DNA of 32,917 nucleotides from CAYLJO01 sp964383905 (GCA_964383905.1 CAYLJO010000047.1:1-32917), one strand, 5' to 3'. Shown: positions 16,764-25,599, numbered from the stretch's first letter. Notes: generated by a model from the sequence alone, not told the origin. Numbers and translations are program-made.

Positions 16764-17754
16764 TCATTCGGCTTGCTGCTTGAAAGCAATGTGCGCTGCG
16801 CCGAGCAGGCCGGCGGCGTCGCCCTTCTCGGCGCGAACGATCTCTGCGCGCTGAGCCGGGATCGGAAAAGCCCGGTCGGCGACCTGGTCGCGCACGTGCT
16901 TGATAAACAGGTCCCAGCCGTCGGCGACGCCGCCGATGACGATCATCTCAGGGTTGAAAACATTGATCAGGTTCGCCAGCCCGACGCCGAGGTAAAGCCC
17001 CATGCGGCGAAATACTTCGAGCGCGAGTTCGTCGCCCTCAAGCCCGCGGCGATAGACTTTTTTCCGCCGTCAATTCTTCGCCCTTATGCAGCAGCGAATT
17101 GGGATAACGCGGGCCCGCTTCGCGCGTCATGCGGACAATGGCGGTCGCCGAAGCATACACTTCGAGGCATCCACGGTTGCCGCACGCGCAGGCGACGCCG
17201 AACGGCTCAACGCTCATATGACCGAGCTCACCGGCCGCGCCGTCGACACCACGCCATAACTCATTATTGAGGACGAGGCCTCCGCCGACGCCCGTACCGA
17301 GGGTCAGGCAAATTATCGTGTGAGCACGGCGGCCCGCGCCCTGCCACATCTCGCCGACCGCCGCCGCGTTGGCGTCATTTTCGAGTATGGCCGGCCACCG
17401 TAATTCACTCTCCAGCGCGGCGGCCAAGCGAAAGCTGGTGAGAGAGGGCACATTCGGCGCTTTGGTCACAACCCCGTTTTCGGCCTGGATCGTACCGGGC
17501 ACGACGACAGACAGGGCACGAATACGGGCGCCATGGCCGGCGCTCGGGCTCTCGCACTTGCGTGCGGCCTCAATTAGCGCGCGGACGATCTCGTCAGCCC
17601 TCTCAGCCTTCGGGGTCCTTTGCTTTACTCGATCATGAATCCGCCCGCTCTCATCAACACCAGCAGCGCGCAGGTGTGTGCCCCCGAGGTCGGCGGCGAT
17701 CACGAACCCACCATCAGCGGTTTTGTCACTTTTAATCTTAGCGGATGTCTTCAT
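16764..17754 (-). pseudogene. ROK-family sugar kinase (glucokinase-like), broken by a one-base frameshift
   Basis: The first part (17754 to about 17058) gives an intact ROK N-terminal region: DLGGTHLRAAGVD phosphate motif, ENDANAAAVGEMWQGAGR with the catalytic Asp, LTLGTGVGGGLV, and the zinc motif CACGNRGCLEV. The frame then goes off into a short tail ending at 17038. The missing C-terminal part resumes in another frame, through MGLYLGVGLANLINVFNPEM, and ends at 16764. Removing one A from the A6 run (T6 at 17058-17063 on the plus strand) restores a single 329-residue ROK protein with EKVYRRGLEGDELALEVF at the junction. The 991-nt length is one more than a multiple of three. It may be a sequencing or assembly error, a true pseudogene, or a slippage site. 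It lies downstream of the ABC sugar importer genes, suggesting phosphorylation of the imported sugar. Confidence 0.88.
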
Positions 17755-17977
17755 TTTTTTTATCCTAACCTTTCAGATATGGCGGCCCTGACCACGCCCG
17801 GGTTTTCGGTGTTGCTTCGCGCCTCGATATTGAGGGCAAGGCGATGGTGAGAATCGCACAAATAAGAGAGGCGGCATCAACCGGTGGGCGCGGAAATCTC
17901 TCTGTCTCATCGCGCCGCTTTTCCAGGATTTTGCCAAGCCGTATGGCGGCGAATCGAGCACGAGATCAGGCGAGGGG

Positions 17978-19183
17978 TTAACTTCTTCGTCGCCCGATCA
18001 TGTCAAGCCCGACGGCGGCGACGAGAATAACGCCTTTCACAATGTCCTGGATGTAATTCTCGACGTTCTTGAGCGACATGCCGTTGTCCAGACTTGCCAT
18101 GAAGAGCGCGCCGAGACAGGCGCCGAAAATTGTGCCGCGTCCGCCCATCAGACTCGCCCCGCCGATCACGCAGGCGGCGATGGCATCGAGCTCGAGAAGA
18201 ACGCCCGCGTCCGGCGAACCGCTTCCGACGCGCGCCGTGTAGATCACGCCGGCGATACCGGCGAGCGCGCCCATGATGCAGAAGACGGCCAGAATATGGC
18301 CACGCAAATTGATTCCGGAGAGTCGCGCGGCGTCCGGGTTACCGCCGATCGCGTAAAGATAACGGCCGAACGTCGTATTCTGTGTCAGGAAGGCTCCGGT
18401 CAAGGCGACGGCAAGCAGAATAATGACAGGGATGGGTACGCCGGCCCAGGCGTTGAGGGCGAGGATGAATGCGACGACGACCGCCGAAGGGGCGGCGACG
18501 CGTAAAACCATGCTCATCATCCCTGACGCGGCAAGCCCATGACGTCGCCGGGCGCGTTCACGGCGAACATTAAGCCACACGATGGCGGCAACGGACGCGA
18601 CGGCGACCGCAATGCCGACGGGTTTGGCGACGTAACTTTGACCGATGCTCTTGAACTCTTCGAGCGCAATGGGAATAGTGTTGCCCTTGGTGAGGCCCTT
18701 AATGGCGCCGCGCCACGCAAGCAACCCTCCGAGCGTCACGATAAAGGCGGGAATGTTTGCGTAAGCGGTCAATGCGCCCTGCGCCGCGCCGATCATCATG
18801 CCGATCAAGATGCCGAGAGCGAGAGAAGGTCCAAGTCCCCAATTGAGCCAGGTCATGGCGATAGCCGTCACGCCCCCGGTGAGGCCGACCAGAGAGCCGA
18901 CCGAAAGGTCTATCTGCCCCGTGACGATCACCATTAACATGCCGACCGCGAGCACGCCCGTCACCGCCGTCTGGCGCATCAGGTTAGAAAAGTTGCGCGC
19001 CTCCAGGAATATTCCGCCCGTCGCATAAGTGAAGATCACCCAGATGATAATGAGCGCGAACACCATGGTGTAAGCGCGCAGGGCAGTTGTCGGGATCTTG
19101 AAACCACCGATCTGAGTTTGCGGCGCAACATCTGCCGTCACGGGCGGGCGGTCAACCGCGGGTTCATTGGCTGTCTGGCTCAT
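17978..19183 (-). CDS. xylH: Sugar ABC transporter permease (XylH/RbsC type)
   Basis: Inner-membrane permease of the BPD_transp_2 (AraH/RbsC) family, 401 residues, the length of XylH rather than of the shorter RbsC. It has about ten hydrophobic segments. Family signatures include GQIDLSVGSLVGLTGGV, GLLAWRGAIKGLTKGNTIPI, INLRGHILAVFCIMGALAGI and AIAACVIGGASLMGGRGT, which match xylose/ribose-type permeases. It pairs with the ATPase at 19619-21172, although a small four-helix-bundle gene lies between them. No periplasmic sugar-binding protein is encoded in the window. Substrate is uncertain; xylose or another pentose/hexose is a family-level guess. Confidence 0.9.
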   Translation of the reverse strand: MSQTANEPAVDRPPVTADVAPQTQIGGFKIPTTALRAYTMVFALIIIWVIFTYATGGIFLEARNFSNLMRQTAVTGVLAVGMLMVIVTGQIDLSVGSLVGLTGGVTAIAMTWLNWGLGPSLALGILIGMMIGAAQGALTAYANIPAFIVTLGGLLAWRGAIKGLTKGNTIPIALEEFKSIGQSYVAKPVGIAVAVASVAAIVWLNVRRERARRRHGLAASGMMSMVLRVAAPSAVVVAFILALNAWAGVPIPVIILLAVALTGAFLTQNTTFGRYLYAIGGNPDAARLSGINLRGHILAVFCIMGALAGIAGVIYTARVGSGSPDAGVLLELDAIAACVIGGASLMGGRGTIFGACLGALFMASLDNGMSLKNVENYIQDIVKGVILVAAVGLDMIGRRRS

Positions 19184-19240
19184 GGCGAACCCCTTTGAAA
19201 TGATGAAAGATGAACGCGGAACGATGAATTAAATTTATCA

Positions 19241-19615
19241 TCATCGCTTTTTTGCTGTTTTCGCTGAAGATACTAAAATTGCTGTTAACTCGTTTGCTTC
19301 TTTTTGTAAATTAACCAATCTTGTTGCGGAGACAAGCCCACTATCGGCTAGGAGCTCCACCCAATAAATAGTTTCCTCAAGTTCCTGCAATCCGCCTTCA
19401 ACTTTGCTCACGAACTCGGCCGTTGACCTGGCTCGCTTTGCATCTCGGTAGTGCGCGCCAACAGACGTGCCGCTTCGTAGCATCTGCTTCCCGATAACCT
19501 GCGCCTCGGTTGTTTTTGGAAGCGATACGTATAAACGAATAACCCGCAACGCAAATGCTTTGGTCCGCATCCGCAGGTCGCGACGATCATCTTCGTTCAT
19601 CGTTGCGGTGCTCAT
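19241..19615 (-). CDS. Four-helix-bundle protein (S23 / IVP-like family)
   Basis: A 124-residue, mostly helical protein. Recognisable features are a start motif around FALRVIRLYVSLPKTTEAQV, then GKQMLRSGTSVGAHYRDAKRARS, and FVSKVEGGLQELEETIYWVELL, which together define the four-helix-bundle family first seen in 23S rRNA intervening sequences. Members form oligomeric bundles and may bind nucleic acid; their cellular role is unsettled. The gene starts 3 nt after the ABC ATPase stop and ends 57 bp before the permease start, so it interrupts a transporter operon. Its N-terminus (MSTATMNEDD) and the bases after its stop contain repeated GATGAA/ACGATGA-type words, possibly traces of insertion. The family assignment is confident; nothing ties it to sugar transport. 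Confidence 0.88.
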   Translation of the reverse strand: MSTATMNEDDRRDLRMRTKAFALRVIRLYVSLPKTTEAQVIGKQMLRSGTSVGAHYRDAKRARSTAEFVSKVEGGLQELEETIYWVELLADSGLVSATRLVNLQKEANELTAILVSSAKTAKKR

Positions 19616-19618
19616 CGT

Positions 19619-21172
19619 TTATGCGGCGTGCCGCGCATGACCGGTAGCACATGACATGATGGCTTCGGGTGTCGCCTGGGCACGCGTAAACTTGCCGGTG
19701 ACGCGTCCCTCATGCAGGACGAGCACGTGGTCGGAGAGTCCGAGCACTTCAGGCAGCTCGGATGAGACCAGCACAATGGCCAGCCCTTCGCGAGCAAGCT
19801 TGTTGATTTGAGCGTAGATCTCCTGTTTTGCGCCGACGTCTATGCCGCGCGTCGGTTCGTCCAGAAAGAGCACGCGCGGCCTGGTCAGCAGCCACTTCGC
19901 CAGTACGACCTTCTGTTGATTACCGCCGGAAAGCGTGTTCGCAACGGTGTACACGTTGCGGGCCTTGATGCGCAATTCGCGCAGGCTGCGTTCGCCGGCC
20001 GCCGCCTCGGCGTCGGCGTCAGTCACAAAGCGCCCCGAGAGCTGCGGCAGACTGGCCAGCGTCATGTTGTTCAGTATTGTCTGGTCCAGTACGAGGCCGA
20101 ACCGTTTACGGTCTTCCGTCACAAATCCGATCCCGTGTCTGATCGCCTCGGACGGACTCGTGATGCGCGCAGGCTTGCCTTCAACGAAAACTTCGCCGGA
20201 GCGGCGGCCGGCGTGTGCCCCGAAGATGGCCGTCAAAAGATCGCTCCGGCCCGCGCCCATTAGCCCGGCGATACCCAAAACTTCGCCGCGCCGCACGGCA
20301 AAGCTCACGCGGTCGACCAGAAGCTTGCCGGCGACGTTCGGGTCTTCGACCGTGACATTGCGGGCCTCAAAAACCACCTCGCCGGGAGCGTGTTCCGCCT
20401 TGGGGAAGATATCCCCGACCTCGCGCCCGACCATTCGCGCAATGACACGTGGCTGGTCCAGCGCGCTCGCCGGCTCGGTCCCCACCGTGCGGCCGTCACG
20501 CAGAACGGTGATGCGGTCGCTCAGGCGGAACACCTCTTCAAGCTTATGCGAGATATAGACCATGCCGACGCCGCGCGAGCGCAGCTTGTCGAGGATCCGA
20601 ACGAGCGTTTCGACCTCGGCGTCGGTGAGCGCTGCGGTCGGCTCGTCGAGCACAAGGATGCGGGCATCTTGAGAAAGGGCCTTGGCAATCTCGACGAGTT
20701 GCTGCTGGCCGATGCCGAGATTGCGTACGGGCGTCTGCGGATCAATCGTCAGATGTAGGTCGTCGAGCAACCGGTGCGCGCGGCGGTAGAGATCCTCCCA
20801 GCGCACGACGCCGAAGCGGCTCGGCTCGCGACCGAGGAAGATGTTCTCGCCGACCGTCATGTCTTTGACGAGCGACAACTCTTGATAGACCACGGCGATG
20901 CCTGCCGCCTCTGCGTTTCGGATGCTGCCGAAGCGCTGAATCTCACCGTTGATGCGAATCTCCCCGCCGTACTCCGGGTATGGGTAAACGCCGCCGAGGA
21001 CCTTCATGAGAGTAGATTTGCCCGCGCCATTCTCGCCGACAAGAGCATGAATCTCTCCCGCGTAGAGATCGAAGGTGACACCGTCCAGGGCGCGCACGCC
21101 GGGAAATGTCTTAGTGATGTCGCGCATCTCCAGAAGCGGGGATCTCCCATTAGCTGCCATAACCTGGGTCAA
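19619..21172 (-). CDS. xylG: Sugar ABC transporter ATP-binding protein, double ATPase (XylG type)
   Basis: Cytoplasmic energising subunit, 517 residues, with two fused ABC ATPase domains. The first has Walker A GENGAGKST, a signature region GIGQQQLVEIAKAL and Walker B ILVLDEPTAAL. The second has a degenerate Walker A (GLMGAGRSDLL), signature LSGGNQQKVVLAKWLL and Walker B VLFLDEPTRGID. This pattern is typical of XylG/RbsA/MglA. The start is probably the TTG at 21172, with GAGGAGG 11 nt upstream; an ATG at 21160 is the alternative. First gene of a minus-strand group: ATPase, four-helix-bundle ORF, permease, ROK kinase. Its binding protein must be encoded elsewhere or outside the window. Confidence 0.95.
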   Translation of the reverse strand: MTQVMAANGRSPLLEMRDITKTFPGVRALDGVTFDLYAGEIHALVGENGAGKSTLMKVLGGVYPYPEYGGEIRINGEIQRFGSIRNAEAAGIAVVYQELSLVKDMTVGENIFLGREPSRFGVVRWEDLYRRAHRLLDDLHLTIDPQTPVRNLGIGQQQLVEIAKALSQDARILVLDEPTAALTDAEVETLVRILDKLRSRGVGMVYISHKLEEVFRLSDRITVLRDGRTVGTEPASALDQPRVIARMVGREVGDIFPKAEHAPGEVVFEARNVTVEDPNVAGKLLVDRVSFAVRRGEVLGIAGLMGAGRSDLLTAIFGAHAGRRSGEVFVEGKPARITSPSEAIRHGIGFVTEDRKRFGLVLDQTILNNMTLASLPQLSGRFVTDADAEAAAGERSLRELRIKARNVYTVANTLSGGNQQKVVLAKWLLTRPRVLFLDEPTRGIDVGAKQEIYAQINKLAREGLAIVLVSSELPEVLGLSDHVLVLHEGRVTGKFTRAQATPEAIMSCATGHARHAA

Positions 21173-21522
21173 CGCTGTTTAAGCCTCCTCTACCTGATTC
21201 AATCTTGAGCCCGTCGCTAAATAAATTGCAGTTACCGCCGGACAGTAAGCAGCGCTATCGAAGAGAAGAGGGCTGCCAAGATTCCGGCGCATCGAGTGAA
21301 GGCCTTGCGCGAAATCTTCTTTTCGCTAAACATTCTGCTTGATACACGATGAACCCGGCCCAATGAGCGCAGGGTGCATCCCCGGACGAGTACTGCAATG
21401 GGCAGACGCGCCCGACGGTTTCAAACTCTCCGAAGCCCTTTCGACTCAAGGCATGGGTTCGCCCGCGTGCAACGGATCAGCAGAAAGTAATTGGTCCTGA
21501 TCGAGGGTCCTAGCTTATCAGA

Positions 21523-21564
21523 GGCGCGGTGTAAATTTCTATTGAATTTATGCCCGGAAGCGCC
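21523..21564. other. Long hairpin upstream of the receptor promoter
   Basis: GGCGC (21523-21527) pairs with GCGCC (21560-21564), and GGTGTAAATT (21528-21537) with AATTTATGCC (21545-21554) using two wobble pairs. The apical loop is 7 nt and one side has a CGGAA bulge. No U tract follows. Seen in sequence; role unknown. Confidence 0.45.
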
Positions 21565-21621
21565 TAAAATCCGCACCGACCCGAAGAATGTCCAGAGCGC
21601 AGTCTCAGAAGCCCCCTCCCC

Positions 21622-21687
21622 AATTTCGGATTTCTATGCAGAAAGGCCATCCAAGAAAATAGACCAATCCGAAATTTTGTATATAAA
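21622..21687 (+). promoter_or_regulatory. Candidate receptor promoter with an 11-bp inverted-repeat operator
   Basis: AATTTCGGATT (21622-21632) and AATCCGAAATT (21666-21676) are perfect inverted copies with centres 44 bp apart. The right copy fills most of the spacer between a -35-like TAGACC (21660-21665) and a -10-like TATAAA (21682-21687), spacing 16. That arrangement suggests repression by a regulator bridging both sites. It would give a leader of about 357 nt before the TonB receptor. Motif-based inference. Confidence 0.4.
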
Positions 21688-21823
21688 TTAACGGATTATT
21701 CTTCCCTGCCCCCGGTTACCAGACGTCGATTCAACTAAAAGAGGAAATCAGTCTAACCCCCGTCAACGCGGCACTAAACTTGCTTTGCGGTTTTTATCAG
21801 AAATATATGGCGTCAGGTGTATT

Positions 21824-22017
21824 CAGGATAACGGAGACTTTTGTCCTGCAATTGCCAGATCCCGGCGCGAAGCTGAAACAGCCACGGCTGTGGAGGCTAA
21901 ATGCAGTTCACTCGGTTGTAGTGAGCATTCAAAGGCCGGGATCCGGTCGCGTGGGCCAATGAAATCATTTCTGACCACGCGGATGCTCAGGTTTTGTGTA
22001 GCGCACACGAGGTGCGC
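21824..22017 (+). ncRNA. Candidate structured cis-regulatory leader RNA (three-way junction plus flanking stems)
   Basis: Five paired elements lie in the 5' leader of the TonB receptor. Stem 1 is CAGGATA/TGTCCTG (21824-21830, 21842-21848). A 9-bp stem GATCCCGGC/GCCGGGATC (21858-21866, 21935-21943) closes a junction with two arms: ACAGCC-AC-GGCTGT (21878-21891) and AATGC/GCATT stacked through an AGT bulge on TCACT/AGTGA. GCGTGG/CCACGC (21949-21954, 21975-21980) encloses AATGA-AA-TCATT. Last, GCGCAC-ACGAG-GTGCGC (22001-22017) ends 19 nt before the ribosome site. GCTG-AAA-CAGC (21872-21882) competes with the first arm, offering a switch. I do not recognise it as a known riboswitch class. Pairings are seen; RNA function is inference. 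Confidence 0.45.
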
Positions 22018-22050
22018 CGCACAACCACTTTGATCACGGAGGTATTAGTA

Positions 22051-25000
22051 ATGAATCGTACGCTTTCTGGTTTCTTTCGCGCAGTTGTCTGCGCATTATT
22101 TCTTCTCTTGCTCACCGGAATTGCCAACGCGCAGTTCAGGGCCGGTGTTCAGGGTTCGGTTACTGATACGCAGGGCGGTGCTGTTGTTGGAGCCACCATT
22201 ACCCTGACAAGCAAAGAGACCAACCAAACACGGCAAGACACCACCACGGACCAAGGCTTTTATCGCTTCACTCAGCTTCCGCCGGGCACGTACACGCTCA
22301 AGGCTGAGCAGTCGGGCTTTAATACTAAAACCCTGGACAATGTCATCGTTCATGCCGAGCAGGTGGAGGGCGTCAACATCACTCTGGATCCCGCCGGCGT
22401 GGCCGCGGCAGTGACGGTGACGGACGCAGGAGCTCCGCCGCTTGAAACCGAAAATGCTAACATAGACAAATCTATTACCACACAAGAGGTGCGCCAGTTG
22501 CCGCAGTTCGGGAGAGACCCCTACGAGTTGCTCCGCCTGACACCTGGCGTCTTCGGCGAAGGCGCACGAGGGGGAACCGGCACCGCCGCTAATCTACCGA
22601 ACCAACCGGGGCCCGGTGGATCCAACCGTTCCATCTTCCAGACTGAAAACCAGGTTCAGATCTCTGCTGACGGTCAGCGCGTCACCGCTAATAATTACCA
22701 GATTGACGGGACCAGCGTGAACAGCCTGACGCACGGCGGCGCGGCAGTTATCACGCCGAATCAAGAATCGGTCAAAGAGGTGCACGTGATAGCCAACACG
22801 TATTCTGCCGAATATGGTCGCAACTCTGGCGCCCAGATTTTGACCGTCTCGCAGAACGGCACGAACCAGTTTCACGGCAGTCTCTTTCTCAAGAATGACA
22901 GCCCGGGGCTGAACGCTTTCAATAAGTATGGGGGTTTCAGCCCAAACACGAATGGGACTCCTATCGCACCCAAGCGCGTCAACCAGCGCCTCAATCAATT
23001 CGGCGGCAGCCTTGGCGGTCCGATTCCCATCCCACGCTTTGGCGAAGATAACGGGCCCGGCTTTAAGCTGGGAAAGAATCGCGCCTTCTTTTTCTTCTCC
23101 TATGAGGGTCTACGCAGCAACATCTCAGATACGTTTTTTAGTTTTGTCGAGACCCCTGAGTACAGGGCGCTCGTCCAACAGCTTCGGCCAAGTAGTATCG
23201 GCGCGACGATACTTGGCTCGCCCGGAATCGCGCCGCGTATCGTCAGTGTCATTCCGGTCCCGTGCACGGCGGCCGGCTTTAGTGCTAACAGTACAGGCTG
23301 CCAGCAAGTTGCCGGCGGTCTCGACATCGGTTCGCCTACAGGAGCAAGGGGTCAGTATGTACTTTCCAGCAACCCCATCGGAGGCGGTCTCGACAACATC
23401 CCGGATATCCAGTTTGCGCAGATCGCCCTGCCGACAATTAGTAGAGGCAACCAGTACAACCTGCGCCTCGATTTCAATCCGACCAGCAAAGATACGCTGA
23501 CGATCAGCGGCTATCGCTCGCGCTTTTTCGCAGTGCAGAGTACTCAGGCGTCAAATAGCCGGCCGATGGCCGATGTGACCACCAACCCGGCTAATTCCCT
23601 GGTGACCATCACCTATATTCGGACCCTCTCGGCGACACTCCTCAACGAAGCTCGCTTCAACGCAACCCGGTTTGCTTTCAACGAGCTTCAGTCGTCGAGC
23701 GCGACAAACTTTGGGATCCCGAATATCCAGATCGAAGCATTTGGTCTGCCCTTTACGCTTAACAAAGCGATCCAGATCGGCGCGCCTTATTCGGAGACTA
23801 CACCAGGAGTTTTCGCCGAGAACACGTTTGAGTTTCGGGATACTCTGAGAAAGAGCGCAGGCAACCACGGCCTCAGCTTCGGGGTGGAAGTCCGCAAGGA
23901 GCAGGACAACAACAACTTGGTCGGGGCAGCCCGACCGTTGTACACGTTCGGCGGTCTCTGGAATTTCGCCAACGACACGCCGCTCTTCTATCAGATTGCG
24001 GCCAACCCGCAGACCGGCGGTCCGCCCCTCACGCAACGCTATTTCCGGAGCAGTACTTATGCGCTCTTCGCCCAGGACGATTGGAAGCTTCGACCTAACC
24101 TGACGCTCAACCTCGGCCTGCGCTGGGAATACTTCTCGCCGCCCAGCGAGAAGGGCAATACGCTCAGCAACCTCGTGCTTGGCCCGCCGGGACAGGAATT
24201 AACCGGTGCGAGCATTGTCACAGGGCTTACTCGGCTCTACCCGCCAGATCGTAATAACTTCGCGCCCCGCCTCGGCTTCACCTGGAGTCCGAACAAGGTT
24301 CTGAGCTTCGAGACGGCCAACAAGCTGGTGCTGCGCGGAGGTTTCGGTATCGCCTATAACCGCATCCCGCTGGTGGATTTTACCAACGTGCGCGCCAATC
24401 CGCCGTATGAGGCGCGCTACACGATCTGCTGCGGGACCGGCAATGAATTCAGTCAACCATTTGCCGGCGGCCAGATCCTTTACGCGCTCGGCGCAAATAA
24501 TACGCCATTCAGCTATCCGGCGAATCCGGCGCTGATACTCAACTTCAACGCGCAGGGAATACCTACAAACACTCAGAATGGAGCCAAGACGGTAGAGATT
24601 TATGGTGCGCCTGCGAAGGTGCCGACCCCTTATGTTTACCAGTATTCGTTTGAAGGTCAGTATAGCCTTACCCACAACCTGACCGCGGAGTTGGGCTATC
24701 AAGGCAGTACGAGCCGCAAGCTCGTCCGACTGGTCAACCAGAGGTTTATCTATCCCAACGACCCGAACACCTTCTTTGCTACCGGTGTTTTCTTCCCGAC
24801 GCCGGACGCGAGCGCAAACTACAACGCGCTGATAGCGACTCTGACGCGCCGTTTCTCGCGCGGCCTACAGTTTACGGCGAACTACCGTTGGAGCAAGTCG
24901 ATTGACATAGTTTCGAGCGATGAGGTTGGCGCTCCGACCAACCCGACTTTTCCGCTGGATGTGCGCCAGGAGCGCGGGCCTTCAGACTATGACGTGCGTC

Positions 25001-25599
25001 ACTACTTCGTCGCGTCCGTACTCTACGACCTACCCATCTTCAGGAATCGCAAGGATGCGCTCGGCGCGATCCTCGGCGGGTGGGAGATTACCGGGATTGC
25101 GACGTATCACACCGGCTTTCCATGGACGCCCGTCATAGGCAACTGCCCCAGCACTAATAGGCCGGTCGTCTGTCCGGCCCGACCGACCGCTTATTTCGGC
25201 GGCGCGGGCACAGACTATTCTAACCAGGCGTTTATTGTCGGCAGCAGTGTCACTAATTTCCCCGGGGGCCCGTCACACTTCTTCTCCTCAGTTGGGGCAA
25301 CCGGGCAGAGCTCAGTGATCGGACTGCTTCCCGGCATCGGGCGCAATTCCTTCCGCGGCCCGCGTTATCGTGACGTTGACCTGACGCTTTCAAAGCGGTT
25401 CGGTCTGTCACGGCTACTGAACGAGGGGGCTAACCTGGAGATCAGGGCTAATTTCTTTAATGTGTTCAATATTCTGAATCTCCAGTCCCTTCCGTTCGAC
25501 AGTGACAGCACGCACATTGACAGGCCCAATACTTTTGGGCGCTCACCAGGCGGGCTGGCGGGACGTGTAATCGAATTCCAGGGACGATTCAACTTCTAA
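22051..25599 (+). CDS. Oar-like TonB-dependent outer-membrane receptor with N-terminal carboxypeptidase-regulatory-like domain
   Basis: Outer-membrane protein of 1182 residues. A signal peptide (about 1-27, ending near GIANAQ) is followed by a carboxypeptidase-regulatory-like beta-sandwich (about 30-115: VQGSVTDTQGGAVVGATITL, DQGFYRFTQLPPGTYTL). A plug-like domain comes next (about 130-290), then a long beta-barrel rich in aromatic strands that ends in Phe (FQGRFNF), as outer-membrane barrels do. This layout is that of the Oar family, expanded in Acidobacteriota and used for uptake of large substrates such as glycans or proteins. ATG 22051 is chosen because CGGAGGT (22037-22043) lies 7 nt upstream and the signal peptide fits; the open frame begins earlier at 21994. 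It is preceded by a structured leader. Substrate unknown; nearby glycosidases suggest a saccharide, by context only. Confidence 0.92.
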   Translation: MNRTLSGFFRAVVCALFLLLLTGIANAQFRAGVQGSVTDTQGGAVVGATITLTSKETNQTRQDTTTDQGFYRFTQLPPGTYTLKAEQSGFNTKTLDNVIVHAEQVEGVNITLDPAGVAAAVTVTDAGAPPLETENANIDKSITTQEVRQLPQFGRDPYELLRLTPGVFGEGARGGTGTAANLPNQPGPGGSNRSIFQTENQVQISADGQRVTANNYQIDGTSVNSLTHGGAAVITPNQESVKEVHVIANTYSAEYGRNSGAQILTVSQNGTNQFHGSLFLKNDSPGLNAFNKYGGFSPNTNGTPIAPKRVNQRLNQFGGSLGGPIPIPRFGEDNGPGFKLGKNRAFFFFSYEGLRSNISDTFFSFVETPEYRALVQQLRPSSIGATILGSPGIAPRIVSVIPVPCTAAGFSANSTGCQQVAGGLDIGSPTGARGQYVLSSNPIGGGLDNIPDIQFAQIALPTISRGNQYNLRLDFNPTSKDTLTISGYRSRFFAVQSTQASNSRPMADVTTNPANSLVTITYIRTLSATLLNEARFNATRFAFNELQSSSATNFGIPNIQIEAFGLPFTLNKAIQIGAPYSETTPGVFAENTFEFRDTLRKSAGNHGLSFGVEVRKEQDNNNLVGAARPLYTFGGLWNFANDTPLFYQIAANPQTGGPPLTQRYFRSSTYALFAQDDWKLRPNLTLNLGLRWEYFSPPSEKGNTLSNLVLGPPGQELTGASIVTGLTRLYPPDRNNFAPRLGFTWSPNKVLSFETANKLVLRGGFGIAYNRIPLVDFTNVRANPPYEARYTICCGTGNEFSQPFAGGQILYALGANNTPFSYPANPALILNFNAQGIPTNTQNGAKTVEIYGAPAKVPTPYVYQYSFEGQYSLTHNLTAELGYQGSTSRKLVRLVNQRFIYPNDPNTFFATGVFFPTPDASANYNALIATLTRRFSRGLQFTANYRWSKSIDIVSSDEVGAPTNPTFPLDVRQERGPSDYDVRHYFVASVLYDLPIFRNRKDALGAILGGWEITGIATYHTGFPWTPVIGNCPSTNRPVVCPARPTAYFGGAGTDYSNQAFIVGSSVTNFPGGPSHFFSSVGATGQSSVIGLLPGIGRNSFRGPRYRDVDLTLSKRFGLSRLLNEGANLEIRANFFNVFNILNLQSLPFDSDSTHIDRPNTFGRSPGGLAGRVIEFQGRFNF

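Larger units (their letters stand above)
21173..22050. other. 878-bp intergenic region with many inverted repeats
   Basis: Divergent region between the ABC ATPase (minus) and the TonB receptor (plus). I see no convincing coding sequence. The part near the ATPase (21200-21480) shows nothing recognisable. From 21517 to 22017 it is dense in inverted repeats, listed separately: a hairpin at 21523-21564, an 11-bp operator-like inverted repeat at 21622-21676 overlapping a candidate promoter, and a multi-stem leader at 21824-22017. Confidence 0.6.

Noticed and set aside
17058..17063. Programmed -1 frameshift site (dnaX-like) in the ROK gene
   Set aside because: Restoring the frame needs skipping one base (+1), not slipping back one, and no stimulatory structure was seen. 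Error or mutation is simpler.
21255..21449. 64-codon minus-strand open frame upstream of the ABC ATPase
   Set aside because: No family resemblance, unusual composition and no ribosome site. It could be decayed sequence but nothing supports a gene.
21858..21943. c-di-GMP-I (GEMM) riboswitch, because of the three-way junction
   Set aside because: The conserved GEMM core bases and tetraloop/receptor sequences are not present, only a similar overall branching.
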